Assembly (NCBI GenBank): GCA_002432085.1
Contig: DJFN01000171.1
Coordinates: 1,987 to 9,157 of the forward strand
Reading direction: 5' to 3'
Source of the DNA: Flavobacteriales bacterium UBA5871
Lineage (GTDB): Bacteria > Bacteroidota > Bacteroidia > Flavobacteriales_D > Crocinitomicaceae
Length of the DNA stretch: 7,171 bases
Part shown: piece by piece, positions 1 to 5,622 of the stretch
How positions within the stretch are numbered: the first letter of the stretch is position 1
Layout: each line of letters opens with the position of its first letter
The notes under the pieces: generated by a model
What the model was told of the DNA's origin: nothing
Database searches by the model: none
What the model saw: the letters and a program-made list of their open reading frames with translations, nothing else
Made by a program: the position numbers and the translations under genes

Positions 1-1215
1 AAGGTATTTGCTGTTCTTGGTTTTGCCTACGATGCCTTCCAGTCCCATTTTGACGGCGGTTTCGAAGAATTCCGTTCCGGCGATTTCAAAGGCTTCGCTG
101 AGTCGTATGATCGGATCGTTGGGCATGATGGCCTCGAGTATTTTTTTACGCTGGGTAAGCGGCAATCCGGTGAGATCTTTTCCTTCCAGCCAGATGACAT
201 CGAAAAGGTAATATTGCAGCTCGCCATCGGATTCCGAACGCCAGTTTTGTAATTCGTTGAAGCCCGAAACGCCGCGTTCGTTCATGACTACGATCTCGCC
301 ATCGACAATTGCACGGATATTCCAGTTTTGCAACGCTTCGTAGACAGGATAAAATTTCTCGTTGAACGATTTGTCGTTGCGCGAACGGAGCTCAGTTTTG
401 TCTTCGTTCCGGAAACCGAGCGCGCGGTAGCCGTCCCATTTCACTTCATACACCCAGGCTTCGTCGTCGATAGGCTTGGATGCCAGCGTGGTCAGCATCG
501 GTATTAATTTTGAAGGAAACGGCTTCGACGGCAACTTCCGGAGAATAGGCGTTAAAGTGTTCAGTCCTGCGGCTTTTTTCGGCTTACCCGGATCCCTCCG
601 GGCGGCTACCTTTGGGCTGTTTGCCTGTTTTCTTTTGGCCATTGCCTCCTCGATCTGCCCGAGCGTTTTGCCCGAAAGCACGGATTCATCCTGTTTCAGA
701 ATGTCTTTTTTAGTCGCGTGCTCGTCTTCAAGCTTCATCAACAGCCAGCCGTTCTCGCCCCGACCGTAAGCTTTCACGATAGCAAATGCGCCCTGCAATT
801 TCGTTCCATGAAGAATGATTTTCACTTTGCCTTTTGCGAGCTCGGAAAGCAGGTGTTTGTCGTTTTCTTTCTTGGTCTTGCCTTTGAAATCCATGGGCTC
901 ATAGGTGCCTTCGTCCCAGACGATGACCGTACCGGCACCATAACCGGATGGGATAATACCCTCAAAGTTCCGGTAATCGTACGGGTGATCTTCTACCATC
1001 ATGGCGAGCCGTTTCACATCGGGATCCAGCGACGGACCTTTGGGCACGGCCCAGCTTTTCAGCACGCCTTCCATCTCGAGACGAAAATCATAATGCAAAT
1101 GAGAAGCATCGTGTTTTTGTACGACAAACCGCAGTCCTTTTTTGCCGGCTTTTCCTCCTGTCGGCTCGGGCGTCTGCTTGAAATCCCGCTTTTCTATATA
1201 CCGTTCCAGTGCCAT
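1..1215 (-). CDS. ligD: ATP-dependent DNA ligase D, N-terminal part (3'-phosphoesterase + start of ligase domain), partial
   Basis: LigD seals double-strand breaks in bacterial non-homologous end joining, usually with Ku. The 405 visible residues start at ATG 1215 and continue past the left edge. Residues about 28-150 form the 3'-phosphoesterase domain, which heals 3' ends. The metal and phosphate ligands known from Pseudomonas LigD have matching spacing here: H35, H41, D43, R45, H77 and Y81. A Lys/Pro/Ala-rich linker (about 160-235) leads into the nucleotidyltransferase domain, with motif I K259-W-D-G (K259 is the expected AMP-accepting lysine), VDGEIV at 304-309 and motif IV EGIVGK at 393-398. 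The OB-fold and any C-terminal polymerase domain lie outside. The PE-then-ligase order resembles Pseudomonas-type LigD and differs from the mycobacterial Pol-PE-Lig order. No Ku gene is in the window. I see no clear promoter; the repeat cluster lies immediately upstream. Confidence 0.96.
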   Translation of the reverse strand, partial: MALERYIEKRDFKQTPEPTGGKAGKKGLRFVVQKHDASHLHYDFRLEMEGVLKSWAVPKGPSLDPDVKRLAMMVEDHPYDYRNFEGIIPSGYGAGTVIVWDEGTYEPMDFKGKTKKENDKHLLSELAKGKVKIILHGTKLQGAFAIVKAYGRGENGWLLMKLEDEHATKKDILKQDESVLSGKTLGQIEEAMAKRKQANSPKVAARRDPGKPKKAAGLNTLTPILRKLPSKPFPSKLIPMLTTLASKPIDDEAWVYEVKWDGYRALGFRNEDKTELRSRNDKSFNEKFYPVYEALQNWNIRAIVDGEIVVMNERGVSGFNELQNWRSESDGELQYYLFDVIWLEGKDLTGLPLTQRKKILEAIMPNDPIIRLSEAFEIAGTEFFETAVKMGLEGIVGKTKNSKYL

Positions 1216-1264
1216 GAACAGAAGTTAGGGAAATCCGGGGTTTTGGGCGGAGCATTTTAAGAAT

Positions 1265-1492
1265 AGTTGGAAGTTTTGAAGTTGGAAGTGGGAAGTTGTT
1301 GGCATCGAAAGTACAAGTTGCGTTTGGAGACAATGGTGAGACAAACACAAAATTCCAATTGACTATCAATAGATTGCAACAGACATTGGCGAGACAAATG
1401 AGTGAAGAGTTTTTGAGTTAAAGTTGGAAGTTGTCGGGTTAAATAAGCTTGAAGCATTGAACTTCCAACTTCAAAACTTCTAACTTCCAACT
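1265..1492. repeat. Cluster of AGTTGGAAGT repeats forming an inverted-repeat pair, in the gene-free stretch 1216-1553
   Basis: The 338 bp between ligD and the lipoprotein gene contain no credible ORF. Exact copies of AGTTGGAAGT lie at 1265-1274, 1280-1289 and 1422-1431, and its reverse complement at 1461-1470 and 1483-1492. The outer copies form a longer inverted repeat: a 20-nt block at 1270-1289 is the exact reverse complement of 1461-1480, about 171 bp away. A transcript through the region could fold into a long stem, or this could be a decayed miniature element. I see no target-site duplication and no transposase. Its origin and function are unknown. Confidence 0.75.
1328..1398 (+). repeat. 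Imperfect 18-bp direct repeat inside the inverted-repeat pair
   Basis: AGACAATGGTGAGACAAA at 1328-1345 recurs as AGACATTGGCGAGACAAA at 1381-1398, with 16 of 18 positions identical and 53 bp between starts. Both copies lie in the loop between the arms of the larger inverted repeat. They could be a protein-binding pair upstream of ligD or part of a degenerate repeat element. No function can be assigned. Confidence 0.55.
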
Positions 1493-1493
1493 G

Positions 1494-1527
1494 AAAAAAA
1501 AGAGCGCCGTCATCAGACAAGCGCCCC
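1494..1527 (-). terminator. Rho-independent terminator of the lipoprotein gene
   Basis: Read on the minus strand, GGGCGC (1526-1521) pairs with GCGCTC (1507-1502) with one G-U wobble. GTC/GAC can pair inside the loop. A run of eight T follows (A-run at 1494-1501 on plus). It lies about 27 bp past the stop codon of the minus-strand lipoprotein gene and should shield the downstream repeat cluster and ligD from read-through. Confidence 0.75.
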
Positions 1528-1553
1528 TTTTCGCTATGTAATCGTTGAGTTTA

Positions 1554-2192
1554 CTAGATAATACCGAGCAGCCAGAGGATCAGCAGGATCAGGGCTACCA
1601 CCAGCAGGAGGTGAACCAGTCCGCCGAGGCCCCACGGTCCCCAGAATCCGAATGCCCAAAAGATGAGCAGAATGAGAATGACGATCCAGAAAAGGCTCAA
1701 TCCGCCGGCCGCAGCACCTGCTTTGGATTTGGATTTCATTTCCTTGACCTTCGCGTCCATCTTTTTGATTTTCGGCATCTCCTGTGTCATTTTATCGGAA
1801 AACGCAGTTCCGAAGCCGCTTTTCTTCATCGCCGGACGATGCTGATCGGAAGGAGCCGTGGCAAGATTTCTTTCTTCGGTCGCGATGACTGCTCCATCTG
1901 CTTCAACAGCTGCCGTTTCTGTCGGAGCTACTGCGAGCTCTGTTTCGGGAACTGCTGCCGTTTCAGTTGGAAGTACGGCTTCCTCCTGTTTCACTTCTTC
2001 CGGAACAACAATTGCTGTTTCTTCGTGCCTGATGGTTTGTGATGTTGTATTCGCGTCTGCTTTTGGCTTGCGAGGGTTGACGTTGACGTAATAACCACTA
2101 CGGTGTTGTCGCTTCACTAAGGTAACGCCGCAGGATGGCAGTAACAATCCGGAAAATACGAGTAAAGTTACGAGAGTTATGATCCTGTTCAT
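1554..2192 (-). CDS. Putative lipoprotein with repetitive acidic linker and C-terminal DUF5670-like membrane hairpin
   Basis: The protein has 212 residues from ATG 2192. That start gives a lipoprotein signal peptide (hydrophobic 4-18, lipobox L-P-S-C with lipidated C21). An in-frame start at 2279 would bury the signal behind 29 extra residues and was not used. After the lipobox comes KRQHRSGYYVNV (about 27-38), resembling a KR-x-x-x-x-GYY/HV motif I recall from other Bacteroidota lipoproteins. Next is a Glu/Ala/Thr/Val-rich linker containing PTETAAV twice, then a Lys/Met-rich segment (KIKKMDAKVKEMKSKSK). The last 50 residues are two hydrophobic helices (about 165-184 and 189-211). The second, GGLVHLLLVVALILLILWLL, resembles DUF5670/lmo0937-type small membrane proteins. 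The presence of both a lipid anchor and a transmembrane hairpin suggests retention in the inner membrane (inference). Function is unknown. The gene diverges from the MATE gene and ends at a good terminator. Confidence 0.85.
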   Translation of the reverse strand: MNRIITLVTLLVFSGLLLPSCGVTLVKRQHRSGYYVNVNPRKPKADANTTSQTIRHEETAIVVPEEVKQEEAVLPTETAAVPETELAVAPTETAAVEADGAVIATEERNLATAPSDQHRPAMKKSGFGTAFSDKMTQEMPKIKKMDAKVKEMKSKSKAGAAAGGLSLFWIVILILLIFWAFGFWGPWGLGGLVHLLLVVALILLILWLLGII

Positions 2193-2460
2193 ATGTCTGT
2201 TATTTAGTTGCTTATCAAAATTCATGAAATGCATGCGGTGTTCGTTACAGCATTCCACTTTAACTTTATATAATTTCACTTGAGAAGAATCGAGGCGTTT
2301 TCTTTCAAGTAGTAATCTGTACTGCTAACATAAGGATCGTTTGAAACCGTCTGTTGCTTTTCACAATTTTTACAAGTTGAAGAGAAGAGTTGGTGAGCTA
2401 CCGGTTGAGTTGCTGGTTTGAAGTTGACACAAAGCAGTCAGCCGGGGAATGTCGTGGCGA

Positions 2461-2472
2461 TTCCAATTGGAA
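2461..2472. promoter_or_regulatory. 12-bp perfect palindrome TTCCAATTGGAA, possible operator
   Basis: TTCCAATTGGAA is a perfect dyad 95 bp upstream of the MATE start codon, within the divergent control region. The size suits a dimeric regulator site. A perfect 12-bp palindrome is expected about 1.75 times by chance in a sequence of this length, so location is the only argument for function. Confidence 0.25.
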
Positions 2473-2539
2473 GGCCGCTTTTCCTATTCGTTCGTCTGTG
2501 CGGTAACGATCGCTTCATCAAAACGTGAAAGAAGAATCG

Positions 2540-2547
2540 TATTTTTG
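2540..2547 (+). promoter_or_regulatory. Candidate Bacteroidota -7 element for the MATE gene
   Basis: TATTTTTG matches the Bacteroidota -7 consensus TAnnTTTG exactly and ends 20 bp before the MATE ATG, which would give a short leader. No TTTG-like -33 element is visible at the expected distance upstream (around 2515-2521), so the assignment is tentative. Confidence 0.35.
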
Positions 2548-2567
2548 ACGCTTCCATCACAGACATC

Positions 2568-3956
2568 ATGACAACTCAGACACGTACAAAACGTTTGTTT
2601 ACCATTATTCGCGAATCCCTCAACGGTGAAGAGCAAGATTATACCCAGGGAAGCATTCGCAGGGCCGTATTCCTCTTAGCCATTCCGATGATCCTCGAGC
2701 TGAGCCTGGAAAGCGTGTTCGCCGTGGTCGATATGTTTTTTGTGAGCAAGCTCGGTGAAAACGCCATTGCAACCGTCGGGCTAACGGAATCAGTTATTAC
2801 GATCGTTTATTCACTCGCCATCGGTTTGAGTACCGCCGCAACAGCTATCGTAGCGCGACGTATCGGCGAGAAAAACCCGGAAGCGGCAGCACATGCCGGT
2901 GCACAATCGATTATCATTGCGTTGATCGCAACGGTCGTCCTGAGCGGAATCGGGCTCATTTTTGCCGACGAAATCCTCGGATTGATGGGTGCCAGCGAGA
3001 TCGTGGTCCGGGAAGGCGCCATTTTCACGCGTATCATGCTTGGCGGCAGCCTGGTGATCATCATGCTGTTCCTGATCAACGGGATTTTTCGCGGCGCCGG
3101 CGACGCTGCCATGGCGATGAAAAGTCTCTGGATTGCCAGTATCATCAACATCATCCTCTGCCCTATTTTCATCAACTTCTGGGGATTGAAAGGAGCCGCT
3201 ATTGCCACCGTGATCGGTCGAAGCGCAGGTGTGCTTTACCAATGCTATCACCTGTTTTATGGAAAGGGCGCCTTGCGATTCAAACGCGAGCAGTTCCGTT
3301 TCAATAACAAGATTATCAAATCGCTGATCAACATCGGCTGGCCGGCAACGTTCCAGTTCATCGTAGCAAGCGGCAGCTGGGTGATCCTGGCAAAGCTCGT
3401 TGCGGAAACCGGCGGAACGACCGCTTCGGCTGGTTATCAGATCGCGATCCGGAACGTGGTGTTCTTTATTTTACCGGCGTGGGGGCTCAGCAATGCCGCA
3501 GCCACGCTCGTGGGACAGAACCTGGGCGCGAATCAGATCAAGCGCGCAGAAGAAAGCGTAATGCTTACAGCTAAATACAACGCGATCTTTATGGGATTTG
3601 TGACCGTCCTGTTTACCTGCTTCGCCGAGCCGATCATTCGCATTTTTTCCCAGGATGCTGAAGTCGTCGGCTACGGCGCCGAGGCACTTCGCATTATCGG
3701 AGCGGGTTATATTTTCTATGGCATCGGAATGGTAATGACGCAGGCATTGAACGGGGCGGGCGATACCAAAACGCCGACGATCATCAACGTTGTTTGCTTC
3801 TGGCTGTTCCAGATCCCGATGGCCTGGATACTGGCCAAAGAGCTCGACTGGAAATCTACGGGCGCATTCGTGGCTATTCCTGTGGCGGAAACGCTGATCG
3901 CACTGATCGCGTTCTATTTCTTCAAGCGCGGCCGCTGGAAAGAGATCAAAGTCTGA
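2568..3956 (+). CDS. MATE family efflux transporter
   Basis: This complete 462-residue inner-membrane antiporter is of normal family length. MATE proteins export cationic drugs or metabolites in exchange for Na+ or H+; neither substrate nor ion can be read from the sequence. It has the expected two-fold repeat of six helices. Helix 1 starts near residue 32 with LLAIPMILE (P40) and VDMFFVSKLG (D55). The first half carries NGIFRGAGD (171-179), and the second half the symmetric NGAGDTKTP (395-403). GQNLGANQ (316-323) is the family's conserved loop, mirrored by ARRIGEKNPEAA in the first half. The start at 2568 leaves a 27-residue polar N-terminus (GEEQDYTQGSIRRA), which I regard as typical of Bacteroidota members. 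No Shine-Dalgarno is visible, and no clear terminator follows. It diverges from the lipoprotein gene. Confidence 0.96.
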   Translation: MTTQTRTKRLFTIIRESLNGEEQDYTQGSIRRAVFLLAIPMILELSLESVFAVVDMFFVSKLGENAIATVGLTESVITIVYSLAIGLSTAATAIVARRIGEKNPEAAAHAGAQSIIIALIATVVLSGIGLIFADEILGLMGASEIVVREGAIFTRIMLGGSLVIIMLFLINGIFRGAGDAAMAMKSLWIASIINIILCPIFINFWGLKGAAIATVIGRSAGVLYQCYHLFYGKGALRFKREQFRFNNKIIKSLINIGWPATFQFIVASGSWVILAKLVAETGGTTASAGYQIAIRNVVFFILPAWGLSNAAATLVGQNLGANQIKRAEESVMLTAKYNAIFMGFVTVLFTCFAEPIIRIFSQDAEVVGYGAEALRIIGAGYIFYGIGMVMTQALNGAGDTKTPTIINVVCFWLFQIPMAWILAKELDWKSTGAFVAIPVAETLIALIAFYFFKRGRWKEIKV

Positions 3957-4001
3957 CCGTTCACAATCCTTAACAGCAAGTGTGGGAATAGTGTAAGCTT
4001 T

Positions 4002-4020
4002 TGGTTGTAAGATGCAACCA
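4002..4020 (+). promoter_or_regulatory. Small stem-loop between MATE and QSG-rich genes
   Basis: TGGTTG (4002-4007) and CAACCA (4015-4020) form a 6-bp perfect stem around a 7-nt loop. There is no following T-run (TCCCGG follows), so it does not look like an intrinsic terminator. It could be an mRNA structure upstream of the QSG-rich gene or chance. Confidence 0.2.
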
Positions 4021-4075
4021 TCCCGGCCCGGTGCTGTGCGATCTTTGTGAGACTAACAATTCAAAACAAAGCATC

Positions 4076-4807
4076 ATGGCACAGCATCCATCAGACAAAG
4101 ACTGGGAAAAACAGTCAGGCAAATCAGGGCAATCACAATCGAATCCGCAAGGACAGTCGGGACAATCCGGCCAATCCGGAATGGGTCAATCAGGCCAGCA
4201 AGAAAAATCCGGCCAATCAGGACAGTCCGGTCAAATGGGTCAAGGTCAATCAGGTCAGACTCAGAACAAAGACCAATTGAATCCTTCGACTGAATACCGC
4301 GACAATCGCGATCGCGATGAGGATCGCCAGTCAAATAAGGGCAATACCGGGATGCAGAGCGAGCAATCCGGGAACAATCCCAGTAACTACAATCAGGGTT
4401 CGTCGACTTCGGGACAGAGTGGGATGCACAATCAGTCGCAGCAAGCTCAGTCTTCATCGCTTTCCGGACAGGGAATGACCGGTCAGAGCGAACAACAGTC
4501 GACGGAAGGACATCTGGGCGCTTCTTCCACCGCTTCCAAGTCGGGACAGCAGTCATCGACAACAGGAGGTGGATTCGGCCGAAACGCTGACGATCTCGAA
4601 GGGGGCTCACGTCAGGGCGATCTTGGACAGGGCAACGCAGGCATTCAGGGACAATATTCCGGACAAGGCGGAAATCCGCAGACCGGTGGCCAGCAGTCGC
4701 AAAATCCCGGACAGAAGCAGCAAGGCGAAAACGATTCTACAGATCAGGGTCGTCAGCAAAGCGGAGCGCAGCAGGATCAGAACAAAAACCGGCCTAAAGG
4801 CCTTTGA
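4076..4807 (+). CDS. Gln/Ser/Gly-rich low-complexity, probably disordered protein (hydrophilin-like)
   Basis: The protein has 243 residues from ATG 4076. An in-frame TTG at 4001 would add 25 unrelated residues including three cysteines, the only ones in the frame, so I prefer the ATG. Composition is dominated by Gln, Ser and Gly. Residues 13-61 are near-tandem QSG/GQSGQ units; 74-87 form a charged Asp/Arg patch (YRDNRDRDEDR); 164-189 are Gly/Asp-rich (GGGFGRNADDLEGGS); the tail is QQ/QN-rich. There is no signal peptide, membrane segment, cysteine or folded-domain signature, and only about five aromatic residues (W10, Y74, Y105, F167, Y194). It should be cytosolic and disordered. The Gly-rich, very hydrophilic composition resembles stress-induced hydrophilins. 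That role is inferred, and I recognise no named family. A weak -7-like GATCTTTG (4040-4047) lies 28 bp upstream. A strong terminator follows the stop. Confidence 0.85.
   Translation: MAQHPSDKDWEKQSGKSGQSQSNPQGQSGQSGQSGMGQSGQQEKSGQSGQSGQMGQGQSGQTQNKDQLNPSTEYRDNRDRDEDRQSNKGNTGMQSEQSGNNPSNYNQGSSTSGQSGMHNQSQQAQSSSLSGQGMTGQSEQQSTEGHLGASSTASKSGQQSSTTGGGFGRNADDLEGGSRQGDLGQGNAGIQGQYSGQGGNPQTGGQQSQNPGQKQQGENDSTDQGRQQSGAQQDQNKNRPKGL
4112..4258 (+). repeat. Degenerate coding repeat encoding QSG units
   Basis: This segment encodes residues 13-61 of the QSG-rich protein as roughly 9-base units of the type CA(A/G)TC(A/C/G)GG(N), for example GGACAATCCGGCCAATCCGG. Third-position variation between units implies they are old enough to have diverged at silent sites while the QSG pattern was kept. 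The number of units could vary between strains by slippage. Confidence 0.7.
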
Positions 4808-4814
4808 TAGCAAG

Positions 4815-4854
4815 ACGCACAGGAATATTTCCCTCATTCCTGCGCGTTTTTTTT
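4815..4854 (+). terminator. Rho-independent terminator of the QSG-rich gene
   Basis: A 12-bp stem with one A-C mismatch is formed by ACGCACAGGAAT (4815-4826) and ATTCCTGCGCGT (4836-4847), with a 9-nt loop and eight T at 4847-4854. It starts 8 bp after the stop codon at 4807. Confidence 0.92.
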
Positions 4855-4879
4855 AGTCAAGTAGCAACAGGGGTGAACT

Positions 4880-4913
4880 AAAAAGAGCGGTATCAATACG
4901 ATCCGCTCTTTTT
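4880..4913 (-). terminator. Rho-independent terminator, probably bidirectional, of the minus-strand membrane protein unit
   Basis: AAAAAGAGCGG (4880-4890) pairs perfectly with CCGCTCTTTTT (4903-4913). ATC/GAT extends the stem inside past a one-base bulge. T-runs exist in both directions, so it can stop transcription from either side. It lies 17 bp beyond the stop of the minus-strand membrane protein gene and backs up the plus-strand terminator at 4815-4854. Confidence 0.9.
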
Positions 4914-4930
4914 GGTTTTAGATTTGCTTG

Positions 4931-5248
4931 TCAATACGAATTGACCTTCGTCGTAAAATGATCGGCGAGCATCAGGCTCATGATCAGACCGCCGAGCAGG
5001 AAAATGACCATGCCCCATTTATTGCCGTAATGCACTTTTCCCAATCTGTAAAACAGGTAACCGGCCGCCAGGTTCACGAATGCCCAGCAGACGTTCAACG
5101 TGGAGGAAGATAGTCCTTGTCCGGGCGGATCGGAAAAAGGTGTCGGAAACTGATTGCCTGAAATCCCGTGAATGAGATGCGGGATCGCGTTGAAAAAGAA
5201 AGCTCCTGCCAACAGGCAGAAAAGCTGATGATACCATTTAATGTTCAT
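4931..5248 (-). CDS. Small three-helix integral membrane protein of unknown function
   Basis: The protein has 105 residues from ATG 5248. A longer in-frame start at 5323 overlaps the upstream gene and adds 25 polar residues before the first helix, so it was rejected. Hydrophobic helices lie at about 9-30, 50-69 and 78-96. Between helices 1 and 2 is a polar loop with PHLIHG (23-28) and FPTPFSDPPGQGLSS (34-48). Its His, Pro and Gly residues look conserved-family-like, and I recall similar unnamed membrane proteins in Proteobacteria and Bacteroidota. No enzymatic motif is visible. The gene follows the DUF6496 gene on the same strand after 40 bp, so co-transcription is likely. A weak -7-like TAACTTTC in the gap could give it its own start. 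Confidence 0.85.
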   Translation of the reverse strand: MNIKWYHQLFCLLAGAFFFNAIPHLIHGISGNQFPTPFSDPPGQGLSSSTLNVCWAFVNLAAGYLFYRLGKVHYGNKWGMVIFLLGGLIMSLMLADHFTTKVNSY

Positions 5249-5288
5249 AAGGTTCGTATTTGGTTCTAAGAAAGTTACGGAAATCAGA

Positions 5289-5471
5289 TCAGCTGTCGGA
5301 TTTTTTCTTCGGTACTTTACCACCTTCCTTCCGCGCTTCCGATAATCCGATAGCGATTGCCTGCTTTTTACTCGTGACTTTTTTGCCCGAGCCGGACTTC
5401 AGCTTGCCCTCTTTCATTTCATGCATGGCTTTCTCTACTTTTTCGCCTGCTTTTTCTCCATACTTTGCCAT
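5289..5471 (-). CDS. DUF6496 domain-containing small basic protein
   Basis: The protein has 60 residues, is very lysine-rich, and has no signal or membrane segment. The order of features matches the DUF6496 family as I know it: MAKYG start, EKAMHEMKEG, then LKSGSGKKV, KQAIAIGLSEARKEG and a KVPKKK tail. Function is unknown; the basic charge suggests nucleic-acid binding (inference). An ATG two codons upstream (5477, adding Met-Thr) is equally possible; I chose 5471 because family members usually begin MAKYG. The gene probably leads a two-gene unit with the membrane protein 40 bp downstream and diverges from the DUF72 gene across about 150 bp, where I find no exact TAnnTTTG promoter. Confidence 0.9.
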   Translation of the reverse strand: MAKYGEKAGEKVEKAMHEMKEGKLKSGSGKKVTSKKQAIAIGLSEARKEGGKVPKKKSDS

Positions 5472-5622
5472 GGTCATTTCATTTACTGTTATTCCTTCAA
5501 ATTACACCCCGAAGCCGCATTTCCCGAACGGTTTTCACGCAATTTTGGTTAAGGATTGCTAACATTTTGTGTTTAACCTTTATTGCATTCTTCACCCAAA
5601 CCGTTTGCCTTAAATTACCCGG

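Larger units (their letters stand above)
2193..2567. promoter_or_regulatory. Divergent intergenic region between lipoprotein and MATE genes
   Basis: These 375 bp hold no convincing ORF or RNA gene. Promoters for both divergent genes must lie here. The side next to the lipoprotein gene is AT-rich (about 2255-2280), but I find no exact TAnnTTTG match on the minus strand. Around 2370-2430 there are several loose AGTTG/GTTGA words, reminiscent of the repeat cluster near ligD but not exact copies. A short palindrome and a candidate -7 element are listed separately. Confidence 0.5.

Noticed and set aside
718..1260. 180-codon open frame on the plus strand opposite ligD
   Set aside because: It is antisense to LigD residues whose catalytic motifs are clearly recognisable, and its translation shows no family resemblance.
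1265..1492. Repeat cluster considered as an insertion sequence
   Set aside because: It contains no transposase frame and no visible target-site duplication; only a non-autonomous remnant remains possible.
1257..1520. 87-codon minus-strand open frame across the repeat cluster
   Set aside because: It runs through inverted repeats and a terminator, ends in ligD's leader, and shows no protein-like features.
1545..2042. 165-codon plus-strand open frame over the lipoprotein gene
   Set aside because: It is antisense to a frame with a lipobox, linker and membrane helices; its own translation is a Cys/Phe/Arg-rich mixture without domain features.
2193..2279. N-terminal extension of the lipoprotein
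   Set aside because: It would put 29 polar residues before an otherwise canonical lipoprotein signal peptide.
2811..3251. Minus-strand open frames within the MATE gene
   Set aside because: They lie wholly inside a full-length recognised transporter and look like its complement.
4001..4075. Upstream TTG start for the QSG-rich protein
   Set aside because: It adds residues unlike the rest, including the only cysteines, and would begin in a hairpin region; ATG 4076 fits better.
4112..4258. Repeats considered as a CRISPR-like or tandem satellite array
   Set aside because: Units are about 9 bases, in frame with a coding sequence, degenerate at silent positions and have no spacers.
4074..4610. 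178-codon minus-strand open frame opposite the QSG-rich gene
   Set aside because: It arises from the repetitive plus-strand codons. The plus frame has consistent composition, a start, and a terminator just after its stop.
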